Assembly: GCA_030512335.1 (NCBI GenBank)
Contig: JAULSU010000003.1
Coordinates: 2,108,001-2,172,000 of the forward strand
Origin: Immersiella caudata
Taxonomy: Eukaryota; Ascomycota; Sordariomycetes; Sordariales; Lasiosphaeriaceae
Direction: 5' to 3'
Length of the DNA: 64,000 nucleotides
Made by a program: the position numbers and the translations under genes
Notes under the pieces: generated by a model
What the model saw: the letters and a program-made list of their open reading frames with translations, nothing else
Databases searched by the model: none
Told to the model about the DNA's origin: nothing
Shown here: piece after piece, positions 44,166-56,513 of the stretch
Numbering within the stretch: the first letter of the stretch is position 1
Layout: every line of letters begins with the position of its first letter

Positions 44166-47100
44166 TCATTCTCGGTTTTTCTCCGGCTCCGCGAACCGAA
44201 TTCCTCGCTTGGGCGGCGGAACTCGAGGGGTATCATCGTCTTCACTGTCTTCTTCACCTCCTGCAGACGCCGACACGCCAAGCGCTGCTTCTCTACGCCG
44301 ACGCTCCGCTGCCGTCTCGTCCGCGTCATCTTCAGTGCCGTCAACACTCTTCAACGCCGCCAGCCGTCGCCTTCTCTCGGCGGCCGACTCTTGATCACTT
44401 CGGCGGGAAAAATCTAATGCAACAGCCTTGCCACCACCAGGAGACTCAGACCTCGATGAGGAGCCACTAGCCTCCCCGCTCGAGCTTGAGTTCTGGCCGT
44501 AGTTCACGCTTCCGCCTTGCCAGCCCGTCTTGTTGGGCGATGAAGCCTTCTCGGCCGCCGAAGAGTCCCCTTGTTTCTTTTCCGCCCGCCTTAGCTTTTC
44601 TGGTGTTGTTGGTGGGTCCTGCTTGGCAAGGGTTTTCACTCTGCCCGATGCGCTCGATTGGTCCACGACCTCGCGGCGCGTGCTCTTGTCCAACATTTGC
44701 ATCTCCTGAATGAAATTTTCCTTGGTCATTCGCCGCCCAACACCACCGATCGTAAATCGAATATGCCGGTCGTCTTCTTCCTCTTGCTCTTCCACCACGC
44801 TCTTCTTCCTCGCCTTTGCTGCATCCACAGTCCCACGACGGATCATTCCAGAGGCCCAGCCGGCCATACCGGGTCGGGGAGGAACACTTACCCCGGCCTC
44901 GTCCGTCGGAGTTGCCGGCGCATTCGCCTTCTCTCCACCCTTCACGAGACCTCCCATGCCCATGTACTTGAGACTTTGACTGACAATGTCTCCTTCAGAT
45001 TTCTGGGACGGAAGCTCGTATGTCTTCACAACCTCGCCATCCTCATTTTCAACGATGATCTGTCGTCAAAGTTAGCAAGCGGGTCGTGTGACGGTGTTCT
45101 GTTCGACGTACCGTAGTACCGAACTGGTATGCCAGCGCAGGCTCGCCCTTTCTGCCTCTCGACTCCTTTTCCTTCCTTTTCTCGATTTCCTCATCGCGCC
45201 AGTTAGAGATTCTCTGCTTGAGTGCCTCGTAACCCCAACCCGAGGGACCAGCGCCAGATTCCACCTTGGACCTGAGCGTCTCAGCATCCTTCTCCCCGCC
45301 TTCACCTGACATAGACTCAACTGCGATCACATCACCGTCCCGGTTCTCGATTACAAGGTGGTTACCCTCGTCATAGATTTCCACATCTTCTCTTCCGTCG
45401 ACGTCGGTGGCGGGGCTGGCAGAATGTGCTCTGGAAGACCCTTCAGGAGAAACATTCTTAATAGACCCCCTTTCTTTTCCTTTCTCGATGGCGTTTCGGA
45501 CTTGCTCGGCCTCTGCCGGTGAAATTTCCATGGAATGCGATGGCCTGGGAGATGGCTTCCCTGCAGCCTCTGTGCTGCTCGGCGCCAGAGGGTCAGTCTG
45601 GCTACGTCGCTGTGGAAAGATGGCAGACTGCGTGATTGGGCCACCGGGACCAATTCCATCATCCCACTTCTTGTTCTTTCGACGCCTCCCGGAAGAACTC
45701 TGAGACTTGAGTTGTTTTTCCGAGTTCTCCTCATTTTTGACACGACGGAGGAAGTTGCCCGGCATGCCCACCGGAGGCAGGGTCCCCGGTGGAAGTTGTG
45801 GAAGCTTCAGTTCGTCCACCTCTGTGTCAGACATAGTTCTAGCTTGGGATCGGGACTGCGAGGAGATCCGAGGGAGCCGGTTCATCCAGGAAGGACCATC
45901 TTCGGGGGCTGCCGTGTAGGACATTGTGATGGTCAAGGTATTGATGTGTTTTCCGAGTGTGAAGACGGCAATCGAGGATCCATGCACGATGATGGAGGCG
46001 ACCACAAGGAAAGCTGTAATCGGCCAGACAAGAGTCAGCAGTGTGAGGTGTTCTGAGTGCGGATCTCCGGGTTTTGGCAGCTCCGCAAGTGGAATCGTGT
46101 GCTCTGTCTCGAGCTCGGCGCGAGCCAAGATGGCGATGAAGATGGCACCAACGCCAATGGGTCCGAAATGGCCAGCAAAGAGCGCCTCTCTCCAAGTCTT
46201 GATGTCCGGAATCACGGGCTTCAGGGCCAACATGATCGGGATCCGACGGAAGAGAATGACGAAAATGGCCAGAACGGCCAAGCGCCAGGCGCTTAGGCCG
46301 ATGCTATAGTCGTTGAACATCTGCCAGGGAATGATGGTGCCGAAGTACACAAAATACGCCAAATTGAGCAGCAAGTCAATGACGTTCGAAACATGCGATT
46401 CCTCTGTCTTCTGGGTGAACCAACCGTCATTGGAGAAACCGACACCGCATGCGAAGCCAACCAGCAGATCGTCGATACCCAAAATGCTGCCGGACCCCGC
46501 GCAGAAGAGTGCCAAGACGAAGTAGAAGACGAGGAAGCTCTCTCGGTCGATCATGTCGTGCCTTTCGGCGTACTTGATGCCGTGGCGCGCAAAGTATCCG
46601 ATCACGAAGCCAAATACAGCGCCAAACACACACTCATACAGAATGGTGTACACGATCCAGTGGAAGCTGACCTCCTTAGCACTCTGCTTCTCCTGGATAA
46701 GGTAAAGGGAGAGGTAGATGAAGGGGAAAGCCATTCCATCGTTGCATCCTGACTCCGCTGAAAGCAAGTCTCTCAAGTGCTTGGGCACACGCTTGGCAAA
46801 TTTTCCCTTGCCCACAACGGACGAGGCAAGCACAGGATCTGTCGCGGTGACACAAGCAGCCACGACCAGACTGTCGAGCCAGCTCAGAGGTTCAATAAGC
46901 CACCACACGATCACGCTGGTGACAAGCCAACCGACGGTCATGACCGGAACCAGCAATTGAAAAACGGATCTCCAGTGCTTTTCCATGTAGAACTTTGGTA
47001 GTTCGACACCAACGGCGAAACACTGAACGACAAGGACGATTCGGGAGAACTCGATGGTTATGATATCGACGCCTCCCCATGAGTTGGGATCGATGAGGTT

Positions 47101-47268
47101 GGCAGCATGAGGGCCGAAGATGACGCCACAGAGAGTTGCCACCGTAGCTTCGCCGATATACATGCGCTCCTTGATGACGGAGGAGCACAGCATAAAGAGT
47201 GAGGTGAAGCCGCCCAAGATGATATACACCAAGTGCGGCTTCGTGATCGAGAGGTGATCCCACGCCAT
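44166..47268 (-). CDS. NHA1: Plasma-membrane Na+(K+)/H+ antiporter, Nha1/Sod2 family
   Basis: Exports Na+, K+ or Li+ in exchange for protons, giving salt tolerance and pH homeostasis. Exons 45112-47268 and 44166-45059 give 1016 aa, near yeast Nha1 (985 aa). About the first 430 residues hold the twelve membrane helices, with AACVTATDPVLASSVVGKG and LLSAESGCNDGMAFPF carrying the transport Asp residues (ATDP, ND). The long hydrophilic tail, acidic and Ser-rich, is typical of fungal plasma-membrane antiporters and binds regulators. The start MAWDHLSITKPHL matches family N-termini; the frame is open upstream for 73 more codons but those look untranslated. The intron (52 bases) is phase 0 and joins FGTT to IIVENEDGEVVKTYELP. 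Confidence 0.93.
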
Positions 47269-50200
47269 GGTAGGTGTCGCGAATCTGGGGGGAAGATGCT
47301 GTAGGAGAAAGCAGGTGTCCTTCAACCAGGCGAGCTGGGGCCGGATATTCGCCTCAATTTGGGCACTGGTGCTGACTTGAGAGTATTCGCTCCCGCTGAG
47401 ACGCCGAGCGAACACTGAGTCAGCCACTGGCGACTTGGCACCGCTGGCCTCCTCTCGCGGTAGATCAAAGCTGTCACAATTTGACACTTGAATTGATGCA
47501 TCCAGGAGGAAAGAGACGCGTTTGAAGGAACCAATTCGTAGCCGCTATGCGGGATCGCGCGTAATCGCTTGACGAGTAGATGTGGTCGGGAGGGATCTGC
47601 GATCGTTTTGCGACCTGGAAACCAAGACCCCGAATGAAGGAGATCGGCAGCGCGATATTTTCAAAATATAAAAATAAAGTGAGCCTGAGCGGAAGTAGAT
47701 TGTTGAGCAAGTGACGCAATAGCCGTCACTGAGCCTAGGTGTCGCCTGGTTGCAAAACGGAAGCAACGTTCAAAGGCGGATCTTGGAGAGCACGTGGGGG
47801 CGCTCACCGGCAGCGCAATTGATGCCCGGGATTCTGGTATTGGGGGTAAAAGGTGACGCAGGAGGCGCCTGTATATTTAAAAAGAATCAGGGGAAACGGC
47901 GCAGTAAAAAAGAAGAGAGGGTGGGTGAGGTTATATGCTGGCAATGGCTCCAAACTTCTCCCGTCCGGTCCCCAATTCTCACCCTGCTGCTGGCAAGGGC
48001 ACCGGTTGGGCGGACTAGCGCAGAGTGGCGTCTGTAGCGGGTCTTCACCGGGGTGGACAACGGCCTGCTGGAGCCATCAAGAAGTCATTGCGTTTGCTGC
48101 CGTCGTGCTCATGAGGAACTTGGCATGTTGGGGTGCTGCTGAACCACCCGGAGAGACTGGAAGACACACCGAATTTGTCCAGTTCCTGGTGATAGAGAAT
48201 CATCTCCCGGTGACCCAGGTTCTCAGTCTTGAGCTTCTTGCCACACCTGTGGGACAAAGGAATATATAAGGGCACACACAGCCCTATTCGGAAGATAACT
48301 GCCACTGGAATCTTGCCGTCGAGGAACACGAGTGGCAGGCCGCTCTCAAACGATTTTTAATGTGACCCAGGATCTACCTAGAGCCACACAGATAGGAGAG
48401 CCTTCTGCCGGGATTGCGATCCAATCGCCTTGACTCACTTCCGCTGCGATTCCCGGCTGTGAGACTCGATGTAACGGTGACCGTTGAGCGGAAGCATTCC
48501 CCCACACGGCACACAACCAGCTGCAAGAGAATTTTAACCTGCCGCACTGCTGTTCCAATCACCGCCTGCGCGTTGAGAAAAGGGAGGAGATTCTTTATCA
48601 CAATGCAGAGTTTTCTTGAGCAACACAAGTTTTGGGAAACGTGTGCTGGCAATCATTGAGCAGGTTGGTCGTGATGGAAAACCGCCAAGGCTTGGCCAGC
48701 TTTTGCCCAGGCCCGCCCAGAAATGCCCAGCGCTTCCCCCGAAGATTGTTGGGTCTGGTTGTTGCTGGCAAGCTTTTTTCCCGCACCCAAGCTTTCTTGT
48801 CGTCTTGTCTTGGACAATCAAGCTCTTTTGCCAAACCCACAGACCGGCCTGGACTCTGAAATACCGGACAAAGCCTCCAGCGCCAAGAGCGGGATCAGCG
48901 AGCACCGGGCTCGATTTTGTTTCTAGAAACCAAACGTCAGGTGAAACAGAAGCAACTGAACTGGCGTGAAACAAATGGAATAAAAAGTAAACAATTGGCA
49001 CGGGCCATATCGGCCTCAGGCACCACCATAGGCTTCGGCAATCCCTAGCGCACTGCAAAGGTGTTCGGATATCTAAATTAGATCCAACAAACAGGCACCG
49101 AGCGGCCCAGACGATAAGAGATCACGAGGCCGAATAAGCCAGCATGCCATCAGGGCAACCTCGCCAATGAAAGCTTGGCTTGGATTGTCCAGAGACTCGC
49201 CCACCGGACTGCACCATGGGAACTCCACGATGAAAGACGGGCCCTCTACCGAGGCCCCCCTCGCGATAAGACGCAGGCCTGGGGCTTCTCTTTCCGGGAC
49301 GGCTCACCACATTTGTTGAAGTGACAATCTATTCCTGGTCTGCTTGTTGTGCTAGCTCGAGACCTCTTGTCGCCACCGTTACATTCACACACATACACTT
49401 TGTGAGATCTTCCTAAGGGGGTATGATGGGGAGGTCGATGCCCTTAATGTTGAGAGCAGACCTCTGACTGAGTCTTTACCTGGCCGGTCTGATAAAAAAA
49501 CACAGAATTGGATTGTAACGTCAATCCCGCGGGGGCGGGAGCTTCAATGCCTTGGCAATATCCATGGAGAGTTGCGTTTCGCAGCCCTCATTCGCTTCCA
49601 TGCCACATTGCGCGCCAAGATGTAAGGAAACCTATGACGATGGGGTCGAAAACCCAGAACGTCAGGGGTTGATCTTGCTCTCTCCATCGTGTGGTCACCT
49701 CACCTACGGTAATTTGACATGGAGTCTGGAGATTTCCAAGCCACCCAATCAATGGCCTTTCCTATCCTGCGAGTGTCCGACCCGACACCGGGTTCCCCGC
49801 GAGCCCCGGACCCCCCGACGCCTGGCGGATGGGGGAGGTCAGAGCCACCTGGGCAAAAAAGACTTCACCAAACAAAGCATGACCAGTTTCTGTCACTATT
49901 CTGTGACAGCCTGACAGCACACCAATGACATGAACGGAACTCTGTGCAAGACAACCTATGACCAGCAGCTCGGATACAGGATCCTTTTGCTGTCATATCA
50001 ATTGGTCTTCAGGAAGCAGACGACTCTCACGGGACAAGACCCTCACACCGGTTTACAATGCCTGTTTCTTCTAGAGCCACATGCCCCAGCCAATTTAAAT
50101 CATGTAATCCGCACACAGCTCAGCAGTATCGGAGGGCATAACGCTCGGGTCGGATGTGAAATACAACCCAACATGAAAAATTGTCTCGGAAGAGGAACAA

Positions 50201-50560
50201 TGCGGACATGCAGTGGATTAAATGAAGTGTGGTGTGTCCCGATGGGATTCAATGCATGGCGTGTAATGTATTCGCAAAGGGCAACCATGACTTGAGCTGA
50301 ATGTGAATGGCTGCGAGGCCTCACCGAGGTTGCGGGCTGGTGATGAGTGGGGTTGCTCACCGTGGCTCAGATCACATGACTCTAGCCCCACTTCCCCTGA
50401 TTGACGCGCACGGCTCCCGTTGTACCGTGTTATCCAGACGCGATTTTTGAGGAGGCGCGACGACCATCAGACGCTGCGTGCCTTCTGAAAGGACAGGCCA
50501 ATTCACCGACCACAACCCGGCCGCCAACCTCCCCGCCTTCTCTTCCGCCCTTGGAACTGT
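47269..50560. promoter_or_regulatory. Large divergent intergenic region between NHA1 and PIF1
   Basis: 3.3 kb between divergent starts, the longest gap in the right half of the window. Only short unsupported frames are present. The NHA1-proximal part is probably promoter and leader. The last 150 bases before PIF1 are C-rich and likely its leader. I found no tRNA, repeat or relic, but small multi-exon genes could escape notice. Confidence 0.4.
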
Positions 50561-53255
50561 ATGATAACCCGTCACCTCCACAAAACTGTCGTCTGTCTTC
50601 CGTACAGAGCTGCCCTCCGTCAAACCAGATCAATTGCTCGCGTGCATGCCGTTGGATTGCGACACACATTTCTCCAGGGCTCGATGCTTGGACGGGCGGT
50701 GGCCGAGAAGCCCGACCAGGCCGCTGCGAATCAGCGATCCGGTATAACTTCTCGCAACAATGACCTGACGAAGCAGCTTTTCCCTTCGAGCAGCCCAAGT
50801 GCCAACCCCACCAGAAATGCCAGCATCCCCGACATCCTGAAAGGATCCAAGTCTTCGAGGGTGTCATCAGGTTCGCTGAGCTCAGCCAGGCCGACCATCG
50901 GAGCGAAGACCCAAGCGCCTCTCCAGAGCCGGCCTTTGAGCACGCTGAACCGAGGACACTCGCAACTGGCAACACTGGTCAGCAGCTCCGACCCATTCAA
51001 GGAACCCGATGTCTTTGATCTCACAGAGAACCAGCCGTTGTCCGTGTTAGGGTCATATGGGCGATACAACATGGCCGCCCCACCAGTTGCTGTCGAATTC
51101 GATTCAGATGACTTCAGCGATCCCGAAAATCTGGATTTCGATGACCCCCCCTCTCTTCCAAAACTTCCGCCTAACAAAGCAGCTGCAAATGGGCCGGCCT
51201 GCGAGGCTCCTCGGAGTACCGTATCGAGCACACTATCATGGTCACAATCTTCACTTTCCCATTTCCAGCGACCTGCGGCCGTCAAACGCGAGTCACCCTA
51301 TGATCCTGCATCAGTTGCTCAAGCGACGAAGAAGGTGAAGCGAGAAGCGGTGCCAGTCAAACGAGAACTGCCATGGAAAAAGTCGGAGCCCGTGATAGCA
51401 GCCAATCCATCGAAGGCCAAGAAAAATCCACCACCGTGGGACACCAATGTGACTGACGCAAAGGCGAAAAAGAAGCAGCTAAAGACCCAGAAAACATCCA
51501 TCTCAGTCAAGGACGAGATCGGCCTAAGAGATGCACATGAGGCCATGACATCTAGTGCCACCAAGAAGAACTCGGTCATCAAGCTCAGCGATGAACAGGA
51601 GCATGTCAAGTCATTGGTTATTGACCAAGGCCAAAGCGTGTTCTTCACAGGTCCTGCCGGAACTGGCAAGTCTGTCTTGATGCGATCCATCATCGCTGAT
51701 CTGAAGAAGAAGCACGCCAGGGACCCAGAGAGAGTTGCCGTCACTGCTTCCACAGGCTTGGCGGCGTGCAATATCGGCGGCATGACTTTGCACAGTTTTT
51801 CTGGAATCGGTCTCGGAAAGGAGGATGCCCAGGCTTTGGTCAAGAAGATCCGGAGAAACCCCAAAGCCAAGAACCGATGGCTCAAGACAAAGATTCTCAT
51901 TATTGATGAGATATCCATGGTAGACGGCGATCTGTTCGACAAGCTCTCACAGATTGGGCGAATCATTCGCAACAATGGTCGCCCTTGGGGTGGCATTCAA
52001 CTGGTCATCACTGGTGACTTTTTCCAGCTACCTCCTGTACCCGATAATAACAAGCAGAGGGATGTCAAGTTTGCTTTTGACGCTACTACTTGGAACTTGT
52101 CGATTGACCATACTATTGGCCTGACGCAGGTGTTCCGTCAAAAGGATCCCGGTACGTTTTTTGTCCTCCCCTTAGTGAAATCGATTTAGCTAACAACAAG
52201 TGTGCTAGAATTTGCCGAGATGCTCAATGAAATGCGTCTAGGCAAGATTACAGAACGGACCGTTCGAAACTTTCAGGCCTTGAGCAGACCCCTTCAATTT
52301 GACGATGGGCTTGAAGTCACGGAACTGTCAGTACCCCTACTAATATCCGCATGTGTTTTGTTCTCATTGTTTTAGATTCCCTACCCGCAATGAGGTTGAA
52401 AACTCCAACCGCAGGCGTCTACAGGCGTTGGGGGGCAAGTCATACCACTACGCAGCCGACGATTCCGGCAGAGCAGAAGGCGACATGCGGGCAAAACTCC
52501 TAGCGAACATGATGGCGCCGCCGACACTTGAACTCAAAAAGGGCGCTCAGGTTATGCTGATCAAAAACATGGACGAAACACTGGTCAACGGCTCTTTGGG
52601 CACGGTCGAAGACTTCGTGACTGAATCAACCCTTGCCATCAGAGACGGTGATGGCTCAGATGTCGAAATGGACAAGAAGAAGAATCGTATACGGGCGTTC
52701 ACCAACGCCTTGGAGAGTCAAAAGGGTAATACCACGGAATATCCGCTGGTGCGCTTCCATGCTGTGGATGGCAGCTCCAGACAACTCCTCTGTGTCCCTG
52801 AGGACTGGAAAGTGGAACTCCCCACCGGGGAGGTTCAGGCGTCCCGCAAGCAGCTTCCGCTCATCCTGGCTTGGGCATTATCGATTCACAAAGCTCAAGG
52901 TCAAACACTAGAGCGCGTCAAGGTAGATTTGGGCAAGGTTTTCGAAAAGGGGCAAGCGTACGTGGCCCTCAGTCGAGCGACATCTCAGCAAGGTCTTCAA
53001 GTGCTCGGATTCCGAAAGGATAAAGTGATGGCACATCCGCGAGTTATCAGTTTTTACGATAAACTCTACAGCGTCGAGCAAGCAGTTCAAAAGAAGGCCG
53101 CTGCCACCATTTCCAGCTACCTCACGAAGCCGGCCGCGCCGAAGTCAGCGGGGTCCCTTCTTATGCGCGAGAAGGAGACGGCCGTCCAAAAAGAGCGAGA
53201 GGAGTATGATTTTGGTGACGACGATGAGGAGGCGATGGCCGCAGCATACTGTTGA
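50561..53255 (+). CDS. PIF1: PIF1-family 5'-3' DNA helicase
   Basis: ATP-dependent helicase acting at telomeres, G-quadruplexes, replication forks and in mitochondria. Exons 50561-52151, 52209-52326 and 52376-53255 give 862 aa, matching yeast Pif1 (859 aa). The N-terminal third is basic, Ser-rich and disordered. The first residues (MITRHLHKTVVCLPYRAALRQTRSIARV) resemble a mitochondrial presequence. Helicase motifs in order: GPAGTGKS (about 362-369), VTASTGLAACNIGG, IIDEISMVDGDLFDKL (about 447), ITGDFFQLPPV, LTQVFRQKD, LPLILAWALSIHKAQGQTLERV, and YVALSRATS. The internal Met at residue 168 (MAAPPVAVEF) might give a nuclear form without the presequence. Exon borders are in frame, and the second donor is GTCAGT. 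The family is certain. Confidence 0.95.
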
Positions 53256-54110
53256 GGAGTAGAATACATGACCATTGGGTCAGCTGGACACATGGCTTCG
53301 CATTGAGCTGCATGGCATGGGTGTTTGTTGGCTTAGCATTGCTACATTTGGGAGGCAAGCATTGGAGAATAGTATATGATGTTCCTGAGGCGTCTTTGGT
53401 AACTAGCATTGACGCGATAGGGATCTTTTCCGATATCTGGCATTGCGGATTTGACCAGATATTGTTTGGTCCAGAGGAGTGCAGAGTAAGGGGCCTTGGC
53501 GGGTGCAGGGGTGAAACTTCATTGTAGCTTTACTGCTATCATTTCATCAAGTCGTAGCAGTACTTAGACATAGCGGCAGCGATACCTGTTCTCGAAAACG
53601 ACGCTGCTCGATGAGCTCTGCTGTAAGGCACGGAGTGACATACTCCTAAGGTTGGTCCAGCAATACACACGTCTGTCTTAGAATTCACGTCTGTTACCCC
53701 GTACATACTGCAGCCCAAAAAAGTGCAGGTTCCTCCACATGATTGTTTCAGCACTCCTCGCCATCACCGTGTCGCAGAATTGCCCCGCGAAAGGGATGCG
53801 CAGGCTTGGCCTGGCAAGAACTTTGGGTGTGACCAGCCGTATCGATAAGCAAAAAGTGGAAGTGGAAAGCGCGACAGCTCATTTACCTGCCCATAACCAC
53901 AACGCAACAGCAGCCGAAGCCCGGGACCTCGGGCGACAACGCCTCAACTCAAGTCTTGGATCCACGAACCGCCGCCGTCGCCATTTCTTTGCGAGTTTGC
54001 ATTCCAGCCCGCGCGAGAAAAGTACGCTTGCCCGATCTGCCTGTCCCCCCAGAAGTGCCACCAAATTTTTGCTCCCTCTAGTTTCGGCGCCGCGCCTCAG
54101 ATCCGGCACC
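53256..54110. promoter_or_regulatory. Region between PIF1 and EDC3
   Basis: About 0.85 kb. An open frame in phase with EDC3 extends back to 53739, but it lacks conservation features and has a strongly basic, low-quality composition, so it is probably 5' leader. No other element is recognised. Confidence 0.45.
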
Positions 54111-56513
54111 ATGGCGAGCGACTTCATCGGCGTGCAGATGCTCGTCACCCTGGTTGACCCGCCGGGGATGAAACTCAAGGGCACTGTCAGCGCAGTGGAA
54201 GCCCGCACGGGTCTGACCCTCAGCAACGGTATGTACTTGACACCTCGGCTTTACGCCCTCGACACCCGAGTATTTACTCGTCTACTGACACTCGGATTCG
54301 CAGTCTGGCGGTTGGATACCAACAAGTGGGAGCCACGCTTGATGATTCCCTCCGAGAACATACATGATGTCACTGAGATCCCCCCTACCCCCGCCGCCGC
54401 CGCTGCTGCCGCCGCCCCTCCCGTTGTCGCTCCGCCCGTAGCCGCATCCCAAGCTCCGCCGCCGAAGCCCGCGTTCATAGACCCTGCTATCGTGGCCGTG
54501 GGAAAGCGTCCCGGGTCGATCTCTTCGCGAGTGCCAGATGTGCACCCGCTACCTAATACGAGCGAGAAGCGGGACCCAGAACCTGTCGCCGTCCTTGGGG
54601 CGCAGCTCGAGGACTTTTCCGGCTCGGACCTCACTCCGACAGCGCAGGTTTCTGAATCTTTAAGGGGCCTCAAAGTGTCGGGAAAGGCAGCTGTTGTAGA
54701 GTCAGCGGACGAGGATCAAGCAAGTGGCGCTGCCGCATCGGCGTCGCAAAAGAGGAAGAGTCGGCGACAACGCCGGGCGGGTAACCCCAGAAATGGATTA
54801 CTGCAGGATGCGGAAGCATCGCCGCAGCCGTCTGAGCCTACAGGTAAAGGAAAGGGGTGGCGCAACACGCCCATGCTGCAGAGCCCCCCATCCTTCCAAC
54901 CGTTCAACTCGCTGAAGAAGACTAAGAGCGTACCGATCAACGACAATGGATGGGCTTCAGAGGACGTTACAGATGTGCAGGAGATGGGCGATTTTGACTT
55001 TGAAGGTGGCCTCGCTAAGTTCGACAAGCAAAATCTCTTTGAGCAAATGAGAAAGGAGGATTTGGTCCCAGAAGATGACCGCTTGGTGTCACACAATCGA
55101 CAAGCTCGCCCCAAGCCAGGCACTGCTGGCGGGAAGAATCTACACTACACAGAGAACGTCTTGGACACGCCCCCGACAATTTTGAAGGCCAAGGACAAGG
55201 GTGTGAAAGAACCGGCAAATGACTTTTGGAACAGCGAAGCAGACGACCCTGCCCTCAACGGCGGCGAGAGGCTGAGCGGGAGAGAGTTAGGCATGGGGAG
55301 CCGTCAGGGCTCACGTCGCGGAGAGAGCAAGGTGTCCGCTGGCCGGAGGTCGCAGTCGCGCAAGGCGAGCGGGGCGACAGCGGGTCCGGTCATCAACAGG
55401 GTGAACTCCGGTGTAAGCCATTACCGTACCCAGTCAGTCAGGGGAAGTCGGCCCAACAGCCGGCTCTCGACGAACGCCGTGGGTGTTGACAAAGCCAAGC
55501 AGCTCTCGACGCAGACCCCGCAGGGTCTATACCTTCCCTCGAATCGTCGCATCGAGCCCGTGTCCGCACTCCAGATGCTCAATCTTGAGAACATCGCACA
55601 CAACGAGATCGGGTTGACAGAAGATATGATGACTGAGAACGCCGGGCGTGGCATCGCCGAGGTTACTCTAACTGCACTCTCGGACCCGGCTATCAAGGTC
55701 AGGCATGCCGGCACTGTTGACCCTGCATCAGGAGGCCCACCGCCACAGACGGTAGTCGTCCTGGCTGGAAACAACAAGTCAGGCATCCGTGCCGTCGCAG
55801 CGGCCCGGCACATGCGAAACAGGGGCCTTAATGTGATTGTTTGCGTAGTGGGCTTGGAGCGCGGCGAGCGGGATCTGTTGGAAGACATGCGGTCCCAGGT
55901 ACGGCTCTACAAGAACCTCGGCGGTCGCGTCTTCTCCAAGAGCGACTTTTTCGAGCACCTACGGAAGATTAGCATCCCAATGCTGACTATCGACACACCA
56001 CGGAGCGCGTTGAGCAGCCTGGCAAATCCGGCACCGGTGATGCTAATCGTCGATGCGTTGTTGGGGTTGGCCATTTCATTCGAGGAGCTACGGAACGGAG
56101 ACCAAGCCACAGTTTATGAGCTGATAGAGTGGGCAAACCGCAACGAAGCATTCGTCCTATCGGTTGATATCCCGACAGGCGTCGACCCGTCGAGCGGCAA
56201 GGTCAGCGTCATTGATGGGAATCGACTTTACGTCAAGCCGCGCTACGTTGTGGCGGTTGGGGCGCCGAAGAGGGGTCTCCTAGAAGCCATGGTAGCAGCA
56301 GAGAACGAGGATGGCGATACGGTGCTGGCTGGAGGAGACACAGCGGTGCCGGATGATGGGGTGACTGACTGGAATCTCTTTTTGGTCGACATGGGGCTTG
56401 GCCCTGCGGTGTGGAAGAAGGCGGGGACGAAGATGCGTAGGGGCATCGATTTCGAGCGCGAGTGGGTTTTGAGGATGCGTTACCAAGGCTTGGCTCTGGA
56501 AGAGGGCGAGTGA
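54111..56513 (+). CDS. EDC3: Enhancer of mRNA-decapping protein 3 (Edc3)
   Basis: P-body scaffold that binds Dcp2 and the helicase Dhh1 and stimulates decapping. Exons 54111-54228 and 54304-56513 give 775 aa. The N-terminal LSm domain (MASDFIGVQMLVTLVDPPGMKLKGTVSAVEARTGLTLSN, then VWRLDTNKWEPRLMIPSENIHDVTEI) is followed by an Ala/Pro linker encoded by GCC repeats. The FDF motif lies near residues 268-300 (DFDFEGGLAKFDKQNLFEQMRKEDLVPEDDRLVSHNR). The YjeF_N dimerisation domain occupies about 456-775 (LTEDMMTENAGRGIAEV, VLAGNNKSGIRAVAAARHMRNRG, LSVDIPTGVDPSSG). The 75-base intron (donor GTATGT, branch CTGAC) has no stop and is in frame; removing it restores the LSm fold. Confidence 0.95.
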   Translation: MASDFIGVQMLVTLVDPPGMKLKGTVSAVEARTGLTLSNGMYLTPRLYALDTRVFTRLLTLGFAVWRLDTNKWEPRLMIPSENIHDVTEIPPTPAAAAAAAAPPVVAPPVAASQAPPPKPAFIDPAIVAVGKRPGSISSRVPDVHPLPNTSEKRDPEPVAVLGAQLEDFSGSDLTPTAQVSESLRGLKVSGKAAVVESADEDQASGAAASASQKRKSRRQRRAGNPRNGLLQDAEASPQPSEPTGKGKGWRNTPMLQSPPSFQPFNSLKKTKSVPINDNGWASEDVTDVQEMGDFDFEGGLAKFDKQNLFEQMRKEDLVPEDDRLVSHNRQARPKPGTAGGKNLHYTENVLDTPPTILKAKDKGVKEPANDFWNSEADDPALNGGERLSGRELGMGSRQGSRRGESKVSAGRRSQSRKASGATAGPVINRVNSGVSHYRTQSVRGSRPNSRLSTNAVGVDKAKQLSTQTPQGLYLPSNRRIEPVSALQMLNLENIAHNEIGLTEDMMTENAGRGIAEVTLTALSDPAIKVRHAGTVDPASGGPPPQTVVVLAGNNKSGIRAVAAARHMRNRGLNVIVCVVGLERGERDLLEDMRSQVRLYKNLGGRVFSKSDFFEHLRKISIPMLTIDTPRSALSSLANPAPVMLIVDALLGLAISFEELRNGDQATVYELIEWANRNEAFVLSVDIPTGVDPSSGKVSVIDGNRLYVKPRYVVAVGAPKRGLLEAMVAAENEDGDTVLAGGDTAVPDDGVTDWNLFLVDMGLGPAVWKKAGTKMRRGIDFEREWVLRMRYQGLALEEGE

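Noticed and set aside
47269..47487. N-terminal extension of NHA1 by 73 residues
   Set aside because: Fungal Nha1 proteins begin at MAW..., immediately before the first membrane helix; the upstream part looks like leader sequence.
53739..54110. N-terminal extension of EDC3 by 124 residues
   Set aside because: The frame is open, but the Edc3 family starts directly with the LSm domain (MASDFIGVQML), and the extension is basic with no conserved features.
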